Origin: Rhodanobacter denitrificans
GTDB taxonomy: Bacteria > Pseudomonadota > Gammaproteobacteria > Xanthomonadales > Rhodanobacteraceae
DNA: 64,000 nucleotides
Direction of reading: 5' to 3'
NCBI RefSeq assembly: GCF_000230695.2
Contig: NC_020541.1
Span: 806,001-870,000 of the forward strand
Part shown: one piece after another, positions 43,586 to 54,510 of the stretch
How the letters are laid out: the number at the start of each line of letters is the position of its first letter
How positions within the stretch are numbered: position 1 is the stretch's first letter
Made by a program: the position numbers and the translations under genes
The notes under the pieces: model-generated
Database searches by the model: none
What the model saw: only the letters and a program-made list of their open reading frames with translations
What the model was told of the DNA's origin: nothing

Positions 43586-45661
43586 TCAGCCGGCCACGCC
43601 GGCCAGCGCCACGTACGGTTCCTCGTGCGCGGTCGGGTGATTGGTCTGCCAGCCCCGGATCGCGGCGCGCAGGCAGAAGATCACCATGACCACGACCAGC
43701 GCCATGAACAGGCCGGTCATCACCATGTCCACGTAGTTGTTGGTGACGATCTGCTGCATCGCGGCCTGGGTCTTGGCCGGCGCCAGCAACTGGCCCTGCT
43801 GCATCGCGGCCGCGTACTTGTTGGCGGCGGCGGTGAAGCTGATCGGGCCGACCAGCTTCTCGTAGCCGGCGGTGAGCGTGCACACAATCAGCCACAGCGC
43901 GGGGATGCCCGGCACCCACACGTAGCGCTCGCGCTTGAGTTTCACCACCACCACGGTGGCCAGCATCAGCGCGATCGCGGCCAGCATCTGGTTGGCGATA
44001 CCGAACAGCGGCCACAGGGTGTTGATGCCGCCCAGCGGGTCGACCGCGCCCTGGTACAGGAAGTAGCCCCACAGCGCCACGCAGACCGCGGTGGCCAGCA
44101 GGTTGCCGGTCCACGACTCGGTGGCCTGCAGCGGCTTGTACACCAGGCCAGCGATCTCCTGGATCATGAAGCGGCCCACGCGGGTGCCGGCGTCGACCGT
44201 AGTGAGGATGAACAGCGCTTCGAACAGGATCGCGTAGTGGTACCAGAACGCCATCATGCCGCCGCCGGGCAGGATGTTGTGCAGCAGTTGGGCCATGCCT
44301 ACCGCCAGCGTCGGCGCGCCGCCGGCGCGGCCGAGGATGCTGCCCTCGCCGATGTCCTTCGCGGTCCGCAGCAGTTCGTCCGGGGTTACCACGAAGCCCC
44401 ACTGGCTGATCGTGGTGGCGGCCTGCTCGACGGTGGTGCCGACGATCGCGCCCGGCGAATTCATCGCGAAGTAGACGCCCGGGTGCAGCGAGGCGGCGGC
44501 GACCAGCGCCATGATCGCCACGAACGCCTCCATCAGCATGCCGCCGTAGCCGACCATGCGCGCCTGGCCTTCGTTGGCGAGCAGCTTGGGCGTGGTGCCC
44601 GAGGCGATGATCGAATGCCAGCCGGAGACCGCGCCGCAGGCGATGGTGATGAACAGGAACGGGAACAGGTTGCCGGCGAACACCGGCCCGGTACCGTCGA
44701 TGAACTTGGTCACCGCCGGCAATTGCAAGGTCGGCGCAGCCAGGAAGATCGCCAGCGCCAGCAGCGCGATGGTGCCGATCTTGAGGAAGGTGGAAAGGTA
44801 ATCGCGCGGCGCCAGCAGCAGCCACACCGGCAGCACCGAGGCGCAGAAGCCGTAGGCGATCAGCAGCCAGGCCAGCGCCTTGGCGTCGAAGTCGAACAGC
44901 GGCGCCAGCGTGGCCGAGTCGGCCACGTACTTGCCGAACCAGATCGAGGCCAGCAGCAGCAGCAGGCCAATGATCGATACTTCGAGGATGCGGCCCGGGC
45001 GGAACCAGCGCATGTAGGCGCCCATCAGGAACGCGATCGGGATCGTGGCGGCCACGGTGAAGGTGCCCCACGGGCTGTGCGTGAGCGCCTTGACCACCAC
45101 CAGCGCCAGCACCGCCAGCACGATCATCATCAACACCAGCACGCCGATCATCGCCACGATGCCGGGCAATGGCCCCAGTTCCTCGCGCAGCATGTGGCCG
45201 AGCGAACGGGCATCGCGGCGCAGCGACAGGCCGAGGATCATGAAATCCTGCACCGCGCCGGCGAACACCACGCCGAACAGGATCCACAGTGTGCCGGGCA
45301 GGTAGCCCATCTGCGCGGCCAGCACCGGGCCAACCAGCGGGCCGGCACCGGCGATCGCGGCGAAGTGGTGGCCGAACACCACCCACTTGTCGGTGGGCAC
45401 GTAGTCGAGGCCATCGTTGCGCAGCACCGAGGGCGGCGCGCGGCTGGGGTCCAGCTGTAGCACCGAGTGTTCGACGAACTTGCCGTAGAAGCGGTAGCCG
45501 ATCACGAAGATGGCGATCGACGCGGCGACCAGCCAGATCGCGTTGATCGGCTCGCCGCGGCGCAGGGCGACCACGCCCAGGCAGAACGCGCCGACGATGG
45601 CGATGGCGACCCACAGGATCTTGCTGGCCGGGCTGGGCTTGGGCATGACGGCGGCTTGCAT
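43586..45661 (-). CDS. cstA: Carbon starvation protein CstA (pyruvate/peptide carrier)
   Basis: 691-aa inner-membrane carrier with ~16 helices. Family features include VVFGHHFAAIAGAGPLVGPV near residue 90, MGYLPGTLWILFGVVFAGAV, and FLFITIACGAVSGWHS. CstA/BtsT carriers import pyruvate and possibly peptides with protons, induced on carbon limitation. I chose the ATG at 45661 because AGGAGA lies 7 bases upstream; an in-frame start nine codons earlier has no such site. The upstream region (45662-45831) shows a TTGGT/ACCAA inverted repeat near 45747-45764 but no clear CRP-type site. Confidence 0.94.
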   Translation of the reverse strand: MQAAVMPKPSPASKILWVAIAIVGAFCLGVVALRRGEPINAIWLVAASIAIFVIGYRFYGKFVEHSVLQLDPSRAPPSVLRNDGLDYVPTDKWVVFGHHFAAIAGAGPLVGPVLAAQMGYLPGTLWILFGVVFAGAVQDFMILGLSLRRDARSLGHMLREELGPLPGIVAMIGVLVLMMIVLAVLALVVVKALTHSPWGTFTVAATIPIAFLMGAYMRWFRPGRILEVSIIGLLLLLASIWFGKYVADSATLAPLFDFDAKALAWLLIAYGFCASVLPVWLLLAPRDYLSTFLKIGTIALLALAIFLAAPTLQLPAVTKFIDGTGPVFAGNLFPFLFITIACGAVSGWHSIIASGTTPKLLANEGQARMVGYGGMLMEAFVAIMALVAAASLHPGVYFAMNSPGAIVGTTVEQAATTISQWGFVVTPDELLRTAKDIGEGSILGRAGGAPTLAVGMAQLLHNILPGGGMMAFWYHYAILFEALFILTTVDAGTRVGRFMIQEIAGLVYKPLQATESWTGNLLATAVCVALWGYFLYQGAVDPLGGINTLWPLFGIANQMLAAIALMLATVVVVKLKRERYVWVPGIPALWLIVCTLTAGYEKLVGPISFTAAANKYAAAMQQGQLLAPAKTQAAMQQIVTNNYVDMVMTGLFMALVVVMVIFCLRAAIRGWQTNHPTAHEEPYVALAGVAG

Positions 45662-45796
45662 GGGCGGCTCTCCTGGGCGATGCCGCAAGATTCGTCCCGT
45701 CGGCGGCGGCGGTCAATCCCAAAACCGGCCAACCGGTATTAGCCTTTGGTCGAATAACCAAGTCCGCTTCGTCACGCCGCGAAGAGGCGGCGGCGC

Positions 45797-45802
45797 TACA
45801 CT
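45797..45802 (+). promoter_or_regulatory. Candidate -10 element (TACACT) of the DUF4197 gene
   Basis: TACACT sits in GGCGGCGCTACACT, 30 bases before the ATG at 45832; the identical context precedes glyA (51892-51905). No convincing -35. Confidence 0.35.
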
Positions 45803-45831
45803 GGCGGCCTGCCGGCCACAGGGAATTCGTC

Positions 45832-46629
45832 ATGCGCATCGCGGTTCGCTACGGTTTGCTGAGCCTCGCCCTCACGGTCGCCGCGCTGCCGCTGACGGCC
45901 GCCGGCTCGGGCCAGTTCAAGGATCTGCTGAACAAGGTCAAACAGTCGACGCATGCGTCCAATTCGCAGCTCGGCAGCAATTTGCCGACCAGCGACATCG
46001 CCGCCGGACTCAAGGAGGCGCTGGCCAAGGGCACCACCAACGCGATCAACAGCCTCGGCCGCGACGGCGGCTTCTGGAACAACGCCAAGGTGCGCATTCC
46101 GCTGCCGGGCAAGCTCGAGCAGGCGGGCAAGCTGGCGCGCCAGCTGGGGCAGGGCGCCAAGGTCGACGCGTTCGAGCTGAGCATGAACCGGGCGGCGGAG
46201 AAGGCGGTGCCGCAGGTGGCCGAGATCTTCGGCGATGCGATCCGCAAGATGACCCTGGAAGACGCGCGCGGCATCCTCGCCGGCGGCGATCACGCGGCCA
46301 CCGATTTCTTCCGCCGCGTGGCCGGCGATGCGCTGACCGCGCGCATCCATCCGATCGTGGCCAAGGCCACCGACAGCGTCGGCGTCACCCAGAAGTACAA
46401 GGCGTTCACCGCCGGCGGCATGGGCGGCGAACTGGGCAACGCGCTGGGCGCGCTCGGCGGCAAGTCGGGCAAATCGAACAAGGGCGGCAGTCCGCTGGAC
46501 CTGGACGACTACGTGACGGCGAAGACCCTGGACGGCCTGTTCACCACCATCGGCGAGCAGGAGCAGTCGATCCGCCACAACCCGGGCGCCCGCACCACCG
46601 ACCTGCTGAAGAAAGTGTTCGGCGGTTGA
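45832..46629 (+). CDS. DUF4197 family exported protein
   Basis: 265-aa protein with a signal peptide ([16 protein letters not shown]) followed by the DUF4197 domain ([63 protein letters not shown]). The C-terminus [11 protein letters not shown] is typical. Periplasmic; function unknown. A glycine/lysine-rich low-complexity segment ([12 protein letters not shown]) interrupts the domain near residue 215. The stop codon is within the following hairpin. Confidence 0.88.
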   Translation: MRIAVRYGLLSLALTVAALPLTAAGSGQFKDLLNKVKQSTHASNSQLGSNLPTSDIAAGLKEALAKGTTNAINSLGRDGGFWNNAKVRIPLPGKLEQAGKLARQLGQGAKVDAFELSMNRAAEKAVPQVAEIFGDAIRKMTLEDARGILAGGDHAATDFFRRVAGDALTARIHPIVAKATDSVGVTQKYKAFTAGGMGGELGNALGALGGKSGKSNKGGSPLDLDDYVTAKTLDGLFTTIGEQEQSIRHNPGARTTDLLKKVFGG

Positions 46630-46649
46630 ACCCGCTTGCGGGTTCAACC
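46624..46649. terminator. Hairpin at the DUF4197 stop codon
   Basis: GGTTGAACCC (46624-46633) pairs perfectly with GGGTTCAACC (46640-46649) over a GCTTGC loop. No T-run follows, so termination efficiency is uncertain. The next 115 bases to the def start contain no gene. Confidence 0.45.
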
Positions 46650-46765
46650 AATCCGCACGAGGCTTCGCCCGGCGCTTTGCCGTTGAGGCGCCGGGGAGCA
46701 CCGCTTGCATTGGGACTGCATCGACCACAGTTCGACAGGCAACAGCGTTCCGCCACGAGGCCTGC

Positions 46766-47305
46766 ATGATCCGTGAAATCCTGAAAATGGGTGATCCACG
46801 CCTGCTGCGCATCGCGCCGCTGGTGCCCGCCGCGATGCTGGGCAGCGCGGAACTCGATGCGCTGATCGCCGACATGTTCGAGACCATGCAGGCCGCCGAT
46901 GGGGTCGGCCTGGCCGCACCGCAGATCGGTGTCGACCTGCAACTGGTGATCTTCGGCTTCGAGCATTCCGAGCGCTATCCCGATGCGCCCGAGGTACCGC
47001 GCACGATCCTGCTCAACCCGGTGATCACGCCGCTCTCGCAGGACATGGAGGAAGGCTGGGAAGGCTGCCTGTCCGTGCCCGGCCTGCGCGGCGCGGTGAA
47101 CCGCTACACGCTGATCCGCTACGAAGGCATCGACCCGCAGGGCGCACGCATCGATCGTCGTGCAGAAGGCTTCCACGCCCGTGTGGTGCAGCACGAGTGC
47201 GACCACCTGATCGGCCGGCTGTACCCGTCGCGCATCACCGACTTCAGCAAGTTCGGCTATACCGAGGTGCTGTTTCCGGGGCAAGAATTGGCAGACGATT
47301 GGTGA
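46766..47305 (+). CDS. def: Peptide deformylase
   Basis: Removes the formyl group from nascent protein N-termini. The 179-aa product has the three family motifs: [19 protein letters not shown] (Cys metal ligand) and QHECDHLIG (HExxH). Longer than E. coli Def by ~10 residues through an insertion ([16 protein letters not shown]), as in Xanthomonas-type second deformylases. It is not next to fmt, so this is probably a paralogue of the fmt-linked gene. Its stop overlaps the GTG start of the broken DUF427 gene. Confidence 0.93.
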   Translation: MIREILKMGDPRLLRIAPLVPAAMLGSAELDALIADMFETMQAADGVGLAAPQIGVDLQLVIFGFEHSERYPDAPEVPRTILLNPVITPLSQDMEEGWEGCLSVPGLRGAVNRYTLIRYEGIDPQGARIDRRAEGFHARVVQHECDHLIGRLYPSRITDFSKFGYTEVLFPGQELADDW

Positions 47306-47574
47306 AGGCCATCTGGAACGATACCGTGCCCGCCGAAAGCGACGATACCGTTCTCGTCGAAGGCAACCACCATTTCCCGGCCGCATCGTTGCGGCGCGGG
47401 CACTTTCGCGAAAGCGAACATCACAGCGTGTGTCCGTGAAAGGGTGTGGCCAGCTACTACGACGTGATCGTCGGCGACGTGGTGAACGCACAGGCGGCCA
47501 GGTACTACCCGCAGCCCAGGCGCGCCGCCGCACGGATCGCCGGTCGCGTCGCCTTCTGGAAGGCGTCGATGTGA
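47302..47574 (+). pseudogene. DUF427 family gene interrupted by one in-frame TGA
   Basis: From GTG at 47302 the frame reads [20 protein letters not shown], then GNHHFPAASL, then SVCP, a TGA at 47437-47439 (codon 46), and continues in the same frame KGVASYYDVIVGDVVNAQAA, then YYPQP and VAFWKAS to a TGA at 47572. In the family this position is the Trp of CPWKG (TGG), so a single G-to-A change explains the break. Length (90 codons) and all other family landmarks are intact. No SECIS-type logic applies since the residue is Trp. It overlaps the def stop. Confidence 0.85.
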
Positions 47575-47649
47575 TCGCCTGAGCCGGCCGTTGCTGGTGG
47601 CGCGGCGCTCGTCGATGATGCGACACATTGTTCCAGTGCGACCTCATCC

Positions 47650-48843
47650 ATGCAGACCGTACCAGCCACTTCCGCGAACGCCGTGCCGGCGATAGGCACC
47701 CGCAATCCCGGCATCGATCTGTTGCGCGGCTTGGCGATCGTGCTGGTGGTGTTCAACCATCTCGGCCTGCGCATTCCGCTGAAAAAGACCGCATTGACCG
47801 ACGTGCTGCCGGCGTGGCTGCTGAGCCGGCTGAACTACAACGGCTACGAGGCCGTGTTCGTGTTCTTCGTGATCTCGGGATTCCTGATCTCGGGCAACGC
47901 GCTGCGCCGCTGGGGGAGTCTGGAAAAGATCGACCTGCGCGCATTCTATGCGCGGCGTTTCGCCCGCATCGTGCCGTGCCTGCTGGCGCTGGTGGCGGTG
48001 CTGAGCGTGCTGCACCTGGCCGGCGTGCGCGATTACACGATCATCCACGCCAACCAGTCGCTGCCGCGTGCGATCTTCGCGGCGCTCGGTCTGCACCTGA
48101 ACTGGTACGAGGGACAGACAGGCTACCTGCCGGGCAACTGGGACGTGCTGTGGTCGCTGTCGATCGAGGAAGTGTTCTACCTCGGCTTTCCGCTGGTGTG
48201 TCTGCTCACGCGGCGACGTAGGGTGCTGGTGCCGTGGCTGGCCCTGCTTGCGCTATCGATGCCGTGGACGCATGCCGCCTTGCGCGGCAACGAGATCTGG
48301 CAAGAGAAGGCCTATCTGCCCGGCATGTCGGCGATTGCGATCGGTGTGCTGGGTGCGCTGCTGGCCGATGCCTGGCGACCGCCACGGCGTACCGTCGTGA
48401 TGCTGGGCTGGTTCGGCGCGACGGGGCTGGGTGCGGTGCTGCTGGACGGGGGCGCGCTGTGGCACTGGCTGCGCGACGGCTACATGCTGGTGCTCACATT
48501 GTCGTCGCTGTGCCTGGTGCTGTGCTGCCGCTGGCGCACCGACGGCGGCGCGGCACTGTCCTTGCCCGGTTTCGGTTGGCTGCGCAGTTGGGGCCGCCTG
48601 AGCTACGAGATCTACCTGACCCACATGTTCGCGGTGTTTGCGGTGGTGCGCGCGTACCGCGCCTGGGGCGGTGACCCGGCCCACGGCTGGTTGTGGTACC
48701 TGCCGGCACTGGGCTTGTGCTGGCTGCTGGGTGCGGTGGTGGAGCGTTGGCTGTCCACGCCGTGCGAGCGCTGGCTGCGGCGATGTCTGTGGAAACCGGC
48801 CGGCGCCGCACGGCCAACAACCGCTGAACTCCCTGTAGCGTAA
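47650..48843 (+). CDS. Acyltransferase 3 family membrane protein (OafA/YrhL type)
   Basis: 397-aa inner-membrane O-acyltransferase with about ten helices. The N-terminal motif GIDLLRGLAIVLVVFNHLGLR contains the catalytic His; the RxxR-type motif is FYARRFARIVP, and FFVISGFLISG and WDVLWSLSIEEVFYL are classic. Members acetylate surface glycans, peptidoglycan or lipids; the acceptor is unknown here. The C-terminus is cytosolic and basic. Confidence 0.92.
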   Translation: MQTVPATSANAVPAIGTRNPGIDLLRGLAIVLVVFNHLGLRIPLKKTALTDVLPAWLLSRLNYNGYEAVFVFFVISGFLISGNALRRWGSLEKIDLRAFYARRFARIVPCLLALVAVLSVLHLAGVRDYTIIHANQSLPRAIFAALGLHLNWYEGQTGYLPGNWDVLWSLSIEEVFYLGFPLVCLLTRRRRVLVPWLALLALSMPWTHAALRGNEIWQEKAYLPGMSAIAIGVLGALLADAWRPPRRTVVMLGWFGATGLGAVLLDGGALWHWLRDGYMLVLTLSSLCLVLCCRWRTDGGAALSLPGFGWLRSWGRLSYEIYLTHMFAVFAVVRAYRAWGGDPAHGWLWYLPALGLCWLLGAVVERWLSTPCERWLRRCLWKPAGAARPTTAELPVA

Positions 48844-48880
48844 GCTGCGTGAGGACGGATATCCGCCCGGGAGAAGTTCG

Positions 48881-49138
48881 GTGAAGAAAGAAGATGAAAC
48901 GCACATGCAGATCGTCTCGGCGGACATCAGCTCGGAGGCGCTGACCGGCATGGTGATCTTCCGGCCGCATTGCATGTCCCGTGCGGGCCGCAAGGTGGAT
49001 GAGGCCGGCAAGAGCGGCCACTGGTATGCCTTGCGCCCTGCCGAGGTGCGCAGCTTTGCGCGTGCGCTGCTGGATGCGGCCGATACGCTGGACCTGAAGA
49101 CGAAGGCGCTGCAGGCGGCGAAGACGGCGACGGGTTGA
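48881..49138 (+). CDS. Small conserved-looking protein of unknown function
   Basis: 85-aa protein (77 aa if the ATG at 48905 is used). The GTG at 48881 has GGGAGAA upstream. Features: IVSADISSEALTGMVIFRPH, a Trp/Tyr core GHWYALRPAEVRSFARALLD, and a helical Lys/Ala C-terminus. Predicted alpha/beta, cytoplasmic, no recognisable family. Convergent with pyrF (24-base gap). The coding frame has the third-position GC bias of its neighbours. Confidence 0.6.
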   Translation: MKKEDETHMQIVSADISSEALTGMVIFRPHCMSRAGRKVDEAGKSGHWYALRPAEVRSFARALLDAADTLDLKTKALQAAKTATG

Positions 49139-49162
49139 CCGTGGCGCCGGAGCGCGACGCGC

Positions 49163-49981
49163 TCAGGCCTGCCGGCAGCGATTGATGGTGTCGCGCAATT
49201 CGCTGGCAGCGGCGCGCGCGGCCGCGGCGAAACTCTCGCCGTGGCCGGCATAGAGGATCGCGCGCGACGAGCTGATCAGCAGGCCCGTGCCATCGGCATT
49301 GCGACCGTGGCGCAGCACCGCCTCTACGTCGCCGCCCTGGGCGCCGATGCCGGGCACCAGCAGCGGCATCTCGCCGACCACCGCGCGCACCTTGCCCAGT
49401 TCCTGCGGCCAGGTGGCGCCGGTGACCAGCGCGCAGTTGCCGTGGCCGTTCCACTCGCGTGCGACCGTCTCGGCCACGCGCAGGTACAGCGGCTGGCCGC
49501 CGCAATCCAGCGCCTGGAAATCCGCGCCGCCGGGATTGGAGGTGCGGCAGAGCAGGATCACGCCCTTGTCCGCGCGGTCGAGGAACGGCTGGATCGAGTC
49601 GCGTCCGAGGTACGGGTTCAGCGTCACCGCGTCGGCCTGGTAGCGCTCGAACGCCTCGCGGGCGTAGTGCTGCGCCGTGCTGCCGATGTCGCCGCGCTTG
49701 GCGTCGAGGATCACCGGCACGCCGGGATGTTCCGCGTGGATGTGCGCGATCAGCCGTTCCAGCGTGTCCTCGGCGCGCAGCGCGGCGAAGTGCGCGATCT
49801 GCGGCTTGAACGCGCAGACCAGGTCGGCGGTGGCGTCGACGATGGCGCGGCAGAAATCGAACACCGCGTCGGGCGCATCACGCAGCTGCGCGGGAAATTT
49901 CGCCGGTTCCGGATCGAGGCCGACGCAGACCAGCGAGTGGTTGCGGGTCCAGGCCTGCTGCAGGGATTGCATGAAGTGCAT
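49163..49981 (-). CDS. pyrF: Orotidine 5'-phosphate decarboxylase (type 2)
   Basis: Final step of UMP synthesis. The 272-aa product is the longer class of PyrF: catalytic [18 protein letters not shown] (Lys-Asp tetrad region), [15 protein letters not shown] at the N-terminus, [12 protein letters not shown] and [14 protein letters not shown] near the end. The ATG at 49981 is used; 49972 is an alternative. Upstream frames overlap the inverted repeat C and are rejected. ettA lies upstream on the same strand, separated by that repeat. Confidence 0.95.
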   Translation of the reverse strand: MHFMQSLQQAWTRNHSLVCVGLDPEPAKFPAQLRDAPDAVFDFCRAIVDATADLVCAFKPQIAHFAALRAEDTLERLIAHIHAEHPGVPVILDAKRGDIGSTAQHYAREAFERYQADAVTLNPYLGRDSIQPFLDRADKGVILLCRTSNPGGADFQALDCGGQPLYLRVAETVAREWNGHGNCALVTGATWPQELGKVRAVVGEMPLLVPGIGAQGGDVEAVLRHGRNADGTGLLISSSRAILYAGHGESFAAAARAAASELRDTINRCRQA

Positions 49982-49993
49982 CGTGGTCCCCGA

Positions 49994-50083
49994 TTGAGGA
50001 GTGAGCGAAGAGGAGTGAGAAAGGAGAGTGGGTGTGAGCTCGTGCTTTCTCTCACTCCTCACATCTCTTCACTCACTCCCGCC
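49994..50083. repeat. Long imperfect inverted repeat with GAGTGAG arms (copy C)
   Basis: Arms of ~43 bases (about 49996-50038 and 50036-50080) read GGAGTGAGCGAAGAGGAGTG and its complement CATCTCTTCACTCACTCC, with ~30 of 43 positions paired and almost no loop. It lies between ettA and pyrF, both on the minus strand. Sequence character matches copies A (3634-3719) and B (38736-38836). Confidence 0.6.
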
Positions 50084-50084
50084 T

Positions 50085-51752
<1,668 letters not shown>

Positions 51753-51822
51753 GCAACCTCCGAAGGCGTGCGCCGCACCGCCTGCAGGGTCGGCACGGAA
51801 AGGGGAATTCGTCAAACCGCGC

Positions 51823-51828
51823 ATTATA
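51823..51828 (-). promoter_or_regulatory. -10 element of ettA
   Basis: A perfect TATAAT on the minus strand, ~70 bases before the ettA ATG. No good -35 is found at 16-18 bases, so an activator or extended contacts may be needed. It is in the divergent region shared with glyA. Confidence 0.45.
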
Positions 51829-51899
51829 GCGGGTTGTGACATCGCGCCGATGCCACCGCCCGGATCCGCCCGGCGGTGGCCGCAAACGCCCGGCGGCGC

Positions 51900-51905
51900 T
51901 ACACT
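51900..51905 (+). promoter_or_regulatory. Candidate -10 element (TACACT) of glyA
   Basis: TACACT in the context GGCGGCGCTACACT, 38 bases before the glyA ATG; the same 14-base context precedes the DUF4197 gene. -35 not recognisable. Confidence 0.35.
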
Positions 51906-51942
51906 TTCCGGCTAATCCCGCTTGCCAATTGCCGAGGCCAGA

Positions 51943-53196
51943 ATGTTCCCCAAGGACTGCACGATTGCCGGTTACGACGACGAACTGGCCAAGGCCATCG
52001 CCGATGAAGGCCGGCGCCAGGAGGATCACGTCGAGCTGATCGCCTCGGAGAACTATGCCAGCCCGCGGGTGATGGAAGCGCAGGGCTCCAAGCTGACCAA
52101 CAAGTACGCCGAGGGCTACCCGGGCAAGCGCTACTACGGCGGCTGCGAATACGTGGACGTCGCCGAGACGCTGGCGATCGAGCGGCTGAAGCAGCTGTTC
52201 GACTGCGACTACGCCAACGTGCAGCCGCACTCCGGCTCGCAGGCGAACCAGGCGGTGTATCTGGCGCTACTGCAGCCGGGTGACACCATCCTGGGCATGT
52301 CGCTCGCCCATGGCGGCCATCTCACCCACGGCGCCAAGGTCAACATCAGCGGCAAGCTGTTCAACGCGGTGCAGTACGGCGTCGACGGGAACGGCCTGAT
52401 CGACTACGACGAAGTGCAACGCCTGGCCACCGAGCACCGGCCGAAGATGCTGGTCGGCGGCTTCAGCGCCTACTCGCAGGTGGTCGACTGGGCGCGCATG
52501 CGCCGGATCGCCGATTCGGTCGGCGCGCTGTTCTTCGTCGACATGGCCCACGTCGCCGGCCTGGTCGCCGCCGGCGTGTACCCCAGCCCGCTGCCGCACG
52601 CGCACGTGGTCACCTCGACCACCCACAAGACGCTGCGCGGCCCGCGCGGCGGCATCATCGTGGCGAAGGGGGCGGGCGAGGAGATCGAGAAGAAGCTGCA
52701 GTCGATCGTGTTCCCCGGTATCCAGGGTGGCCCGCTGATGCACGTGATCGCGGCCAAGGCGGTGGCGTTCAAGGAAGCGCTGGAGCCCGCGTTCACCACC
52801 TACCAGACCCAGGTGGTGAAGAACGCCAAGGCGATGGCGAAGACCTTCATCGCGCGCGGCTACAAGATCGTCTCCGGCGGCACCGAGAACCACCTGATGC
52901 TGGTCGACCTGATCGGCCGCGAGGTCACCGGCAAGGCCGCCGAGGAAGCGCTGGGCAAGGCGCACATCACGGTCAACAAGAACGCCGTGCCGAACGACCC
53001 GCGCAAGCCGTTCGTCACCTCCGGCCTGCGCGTCGGCACCCCGGCCGTCACCACCCGCGGCTACCGGGAAGCGGACGTGACCGAACTGGCGAACTGGATC
53101 TGCGACGTGCTGGACGCGCCAGCCGACGAGGCGGTGATCGCCCGCGTGCGCGGGAACGTCACGGCGCAGTGCCAGAAGTTCCCGGTCTACGGCTGA
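51943..53196 (+). CDS. glyA: Serine hydroxymethyltransferase
   Basis: PLP enzyme interconverting serine and glycine with tetrahydrofolate, the main one-carbon source. The 417-aa product has the PLP-lysine motif [16 protein letters not shown] near residue 229 and [19 protein letters not shown] near the N-terminus. I chose the ATG at 51943, which has GAGG 6 bases upstream; a TTG seven codons earlier is less likely. It heads a run of plus-strand genes (amidotransferase, nrdR, ribD) with 9-base and 2-base gaps to the next two. Confidence 0.97.
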   Translation: MFPKDCTIAGYDDELAKAIADEGRRQEDHVELIASENYASPRVMEAQGSKLTNKYAEGYPGKRYYGGCEYVDVAETLAIERLKQLFDCDYANVQPHSGSQANQAVYLALLQPGDTILGMSLAHGGHLTHGAKVNISGKLFNAVQYGVDGNGLIDYDEVQRLATEHRPKMLVGGFSAYSQVVDWARMRRIADSVGALFFVDMAHVAGLVAAGVYPSPLPHAHVVTSTTHKTLRGPRGGIIVAKGAGEEIEKKLQSIVFPGIQGGPLMHVIAAKAVAFKEALEPAFTTYQTQVVKNAKAMAKTFIARGYKIVSGGTENHLMLVDLIGREVTGKAAEEALGKAHITVNKNAVPNDPRKPFVTSGLRVGTPAVTTRGYREADVTELANWICDVLDAPADEAVIARVRGNVTAQCQKFPVYG

Positions 53197-53205
53197 GCCA
53201 CCGGC

Positions 53206-53904
53206 ATGCACGCCCTGCAGGTCGGGCTGATCGGCGATCACAACGATGAGGTGGTCGCCCATCGTGCCATTCCCGTGGCGTTGGACATGGCGGCCGCTGC
53301 CTGCGGCGTGACGGTCGAGCCGATCTGGATACCGACCGACCAGGTCGGCGACGGCGCCGCGCTGGCGGAGTTCGACGGACTCTGGTGCGTTCCGGCCAGT
53401 CCGTATCGCAGTGCAGAAGGCGCGCTCGCCGCGATCCGCGTGGCGCGCGAGCGGCACGTCCCGTTCCTGGGCACCTGCGGCGGCTTCCAGCATGCCGTGA
53501 TCGAATATGCGCGCAACGTGCTTGGCTGGGCCGACGCCGAGCATGCCGAGACGGCATCGCAAGCCCGGCGCCAGGTGATCGTGCCGCTGCTGTGCACGCT
53601 GGTCGAGGTGACCGATGCCGTACGTCTGGTCGAGGGCTCCCGGCTGGCGCTGGCCTATGGTGCGAAGGCGATCGCCGAGGGCTATCACTGCAGCTACGGC
53701 TTGAGTCCCGATTTCCGGGAGGCGCTTGCGGATGGTCCGCTGCGAATCTGTGCCGTGGACGCCGCCGGCGAGGTTCGCGGCATCGAACTGGAGGACCACC
53801 CATTTTTTGTCGCCACCCTGTTCCAGCATGAACGGGGCGCCCTGCAGGGACGGGTGCCGCCGGCGGTGCGTGCTTTCGTGCAGGTGATGGCCGACACTTA
53901 CTGA
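53206..53904 (+). CDS. CTP-synthase C-terminal-like glutamine amidotransferase
   Basis: 232-aa standalone protein resembling the glutaminase half of CTP synthase. N-terminal [20 protein letters not shown] matches the amidotransferase-domain start; the nucleophile elbow is [18 protein letters not shown] with Cys encoded by TGC; the His of the triad is in [14 protein letters not shown]. There is no synthetase domain. Related proteins are annotated as CTP synthase C-terminal-region-related, some with selenocysteine at the nucleophile; here it is an ordinary Cys. Partner and product are unknown. Tight coupling to nrdR (2-base gap) may reflect only operon structure. Confidence 0.82.
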   Translation: MHALQVGLIGDHNDEVVAHRAIPVALDMAAAACGVTVEPIWIPTDQVGDGAALAEFDGLWCVPASPYRSAEGALAAIRVARERHVPFLGTCGGFQHAVIEYARNVLGWADAEHAETASQARRQVIVPLLCTLVEVTDAVRLVEGSRLALAYGAKAIAEGYHCSYGLSPDFREALADGPLRICAVDAAGEVRGIELEDHPFFVATLFQHERGALQGRVPPAVRAFVQVMADTY

Positions 53905-53906
53905 CC

Positions 53907-54419
53907 ATGCATTGCCCCTTCTGCCAGCACGAAGACACCCGCGTGATCGACTCGCGGCTGACCGAGGACGGCAGCAGCGTGCGTCGTCGGCGCGAGTGCG
54001 AGCAGTGCGGCGAGCGCTTCAACACGTTCGAGACGGCCGAGCTGAAACTGCCGGCGATCGTGAAGAGCGGCGAGCGGCGCGAGATGTTCGACGAGCGCAA
54101 GCTCAGGGTGAGTTTCGAGCGCGCACTGCAGAAGCGCCCGGTGGCCAGCGATGCGGTGGACGCCGCGGTGCGCGCCATCGTCAACGACCTGCGCCGCAGC
54201 AGCGAGCGCGAGGTGCCGTCGCGCCAGGTCGGCGAGCTGGTGATGCGCGAGCTGAAGAAGCTCGACCAGGTCGCCTACGTGCGCTTCGCCTCGGTCTACC
54301 GCAAGTTCGAGGACGTGCACGCCTTCCGCGAGGAGATCGAGAAGCTGGAGCGCGACCTGCCGGGGCTGGCCGACCTGCAGTTGCCCCTGCTCGGCGGCGG
54401 CAAGCGGGCAGGCAAATGA
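53907..54419 (+). CDS. nrdR: Transcriptional repressor NrdR
   Basis: Zinc-ribbon/ATP-cone repressor of ribonucleotide reductase genes. The 170-aa product has the zinc ribbon [15 protein letters not shown] and [12 protein letters not shown], then the ATP-cone ([21 protein letters not shown], split by conserved charged residues) and [17 protein letters not shown] at the end. It is followed by ribD, a widespread gene order (glyA-nrdR-ribD). Confidence 0.97.
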   Translation: MHCPFCQHEDTRVIDSRLTEDGSSVRRRRECEQCGERFNTFETAELKLPAIVKSGERREMFDERKLRVSFERALQKRPVASDAVDAAVRAIVNDLRRSSEREVPSRQVGELVMRELKKLDQVAYVRFASVYRKFEDVHAFREEIEKLERDLPGLADLQLPLLGGGKRAGK

Positions 54420-54422
54420 CGA

Positions 54423-54498
54423 TGGCAGGAGCGCACTCCGTGCGCGATGCTTTCCGTCGCGTGACGAAGAGCCTCACGCACGGGGTGCGCTCCTGCCA
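54423..54498. repeat. REP-type inverted pair between nrdR and ribD
   Basis: 22-base arms TGGCAGGAGCGCACTCCGTGCG (given here in two parts: TGGCAGGAGCG, CACTCCGTGCG) at 54423-54444 and the complement at 54477-54498 differ by one wobble position, around a 32-base centre. The GGAGCGCAC motif is typical of REP elements dispersed by RAYT transposases in Xanthomonadales and Pseudomonas. In the transcript it is a strong hairpin between two operon genes. Confidence 0.7.
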
Positions 54499-54510
54499 AG
54501 GCACGGCGGC

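Noticed and set aside
43547..45460. A 637-codon open frame antisense to cstA
   Set aside because: Low-complexity Gln/His/Arg-rich translation, no ribosome site, and a conserved carrier on the opposite strand.
47437..47439. Selenocysteine at the in-frame TGA of the DUF427 gene
   Set aside because: The family has Trp, not Cys/Sec, at this position and there is no reason to expect a SECIS element; a simple nonsense change explains it better.
53799..53806. T-run inside the amidotransferase gene as a terminator
   Set aside because: No stem precedes it and it lies in the coding sequence.
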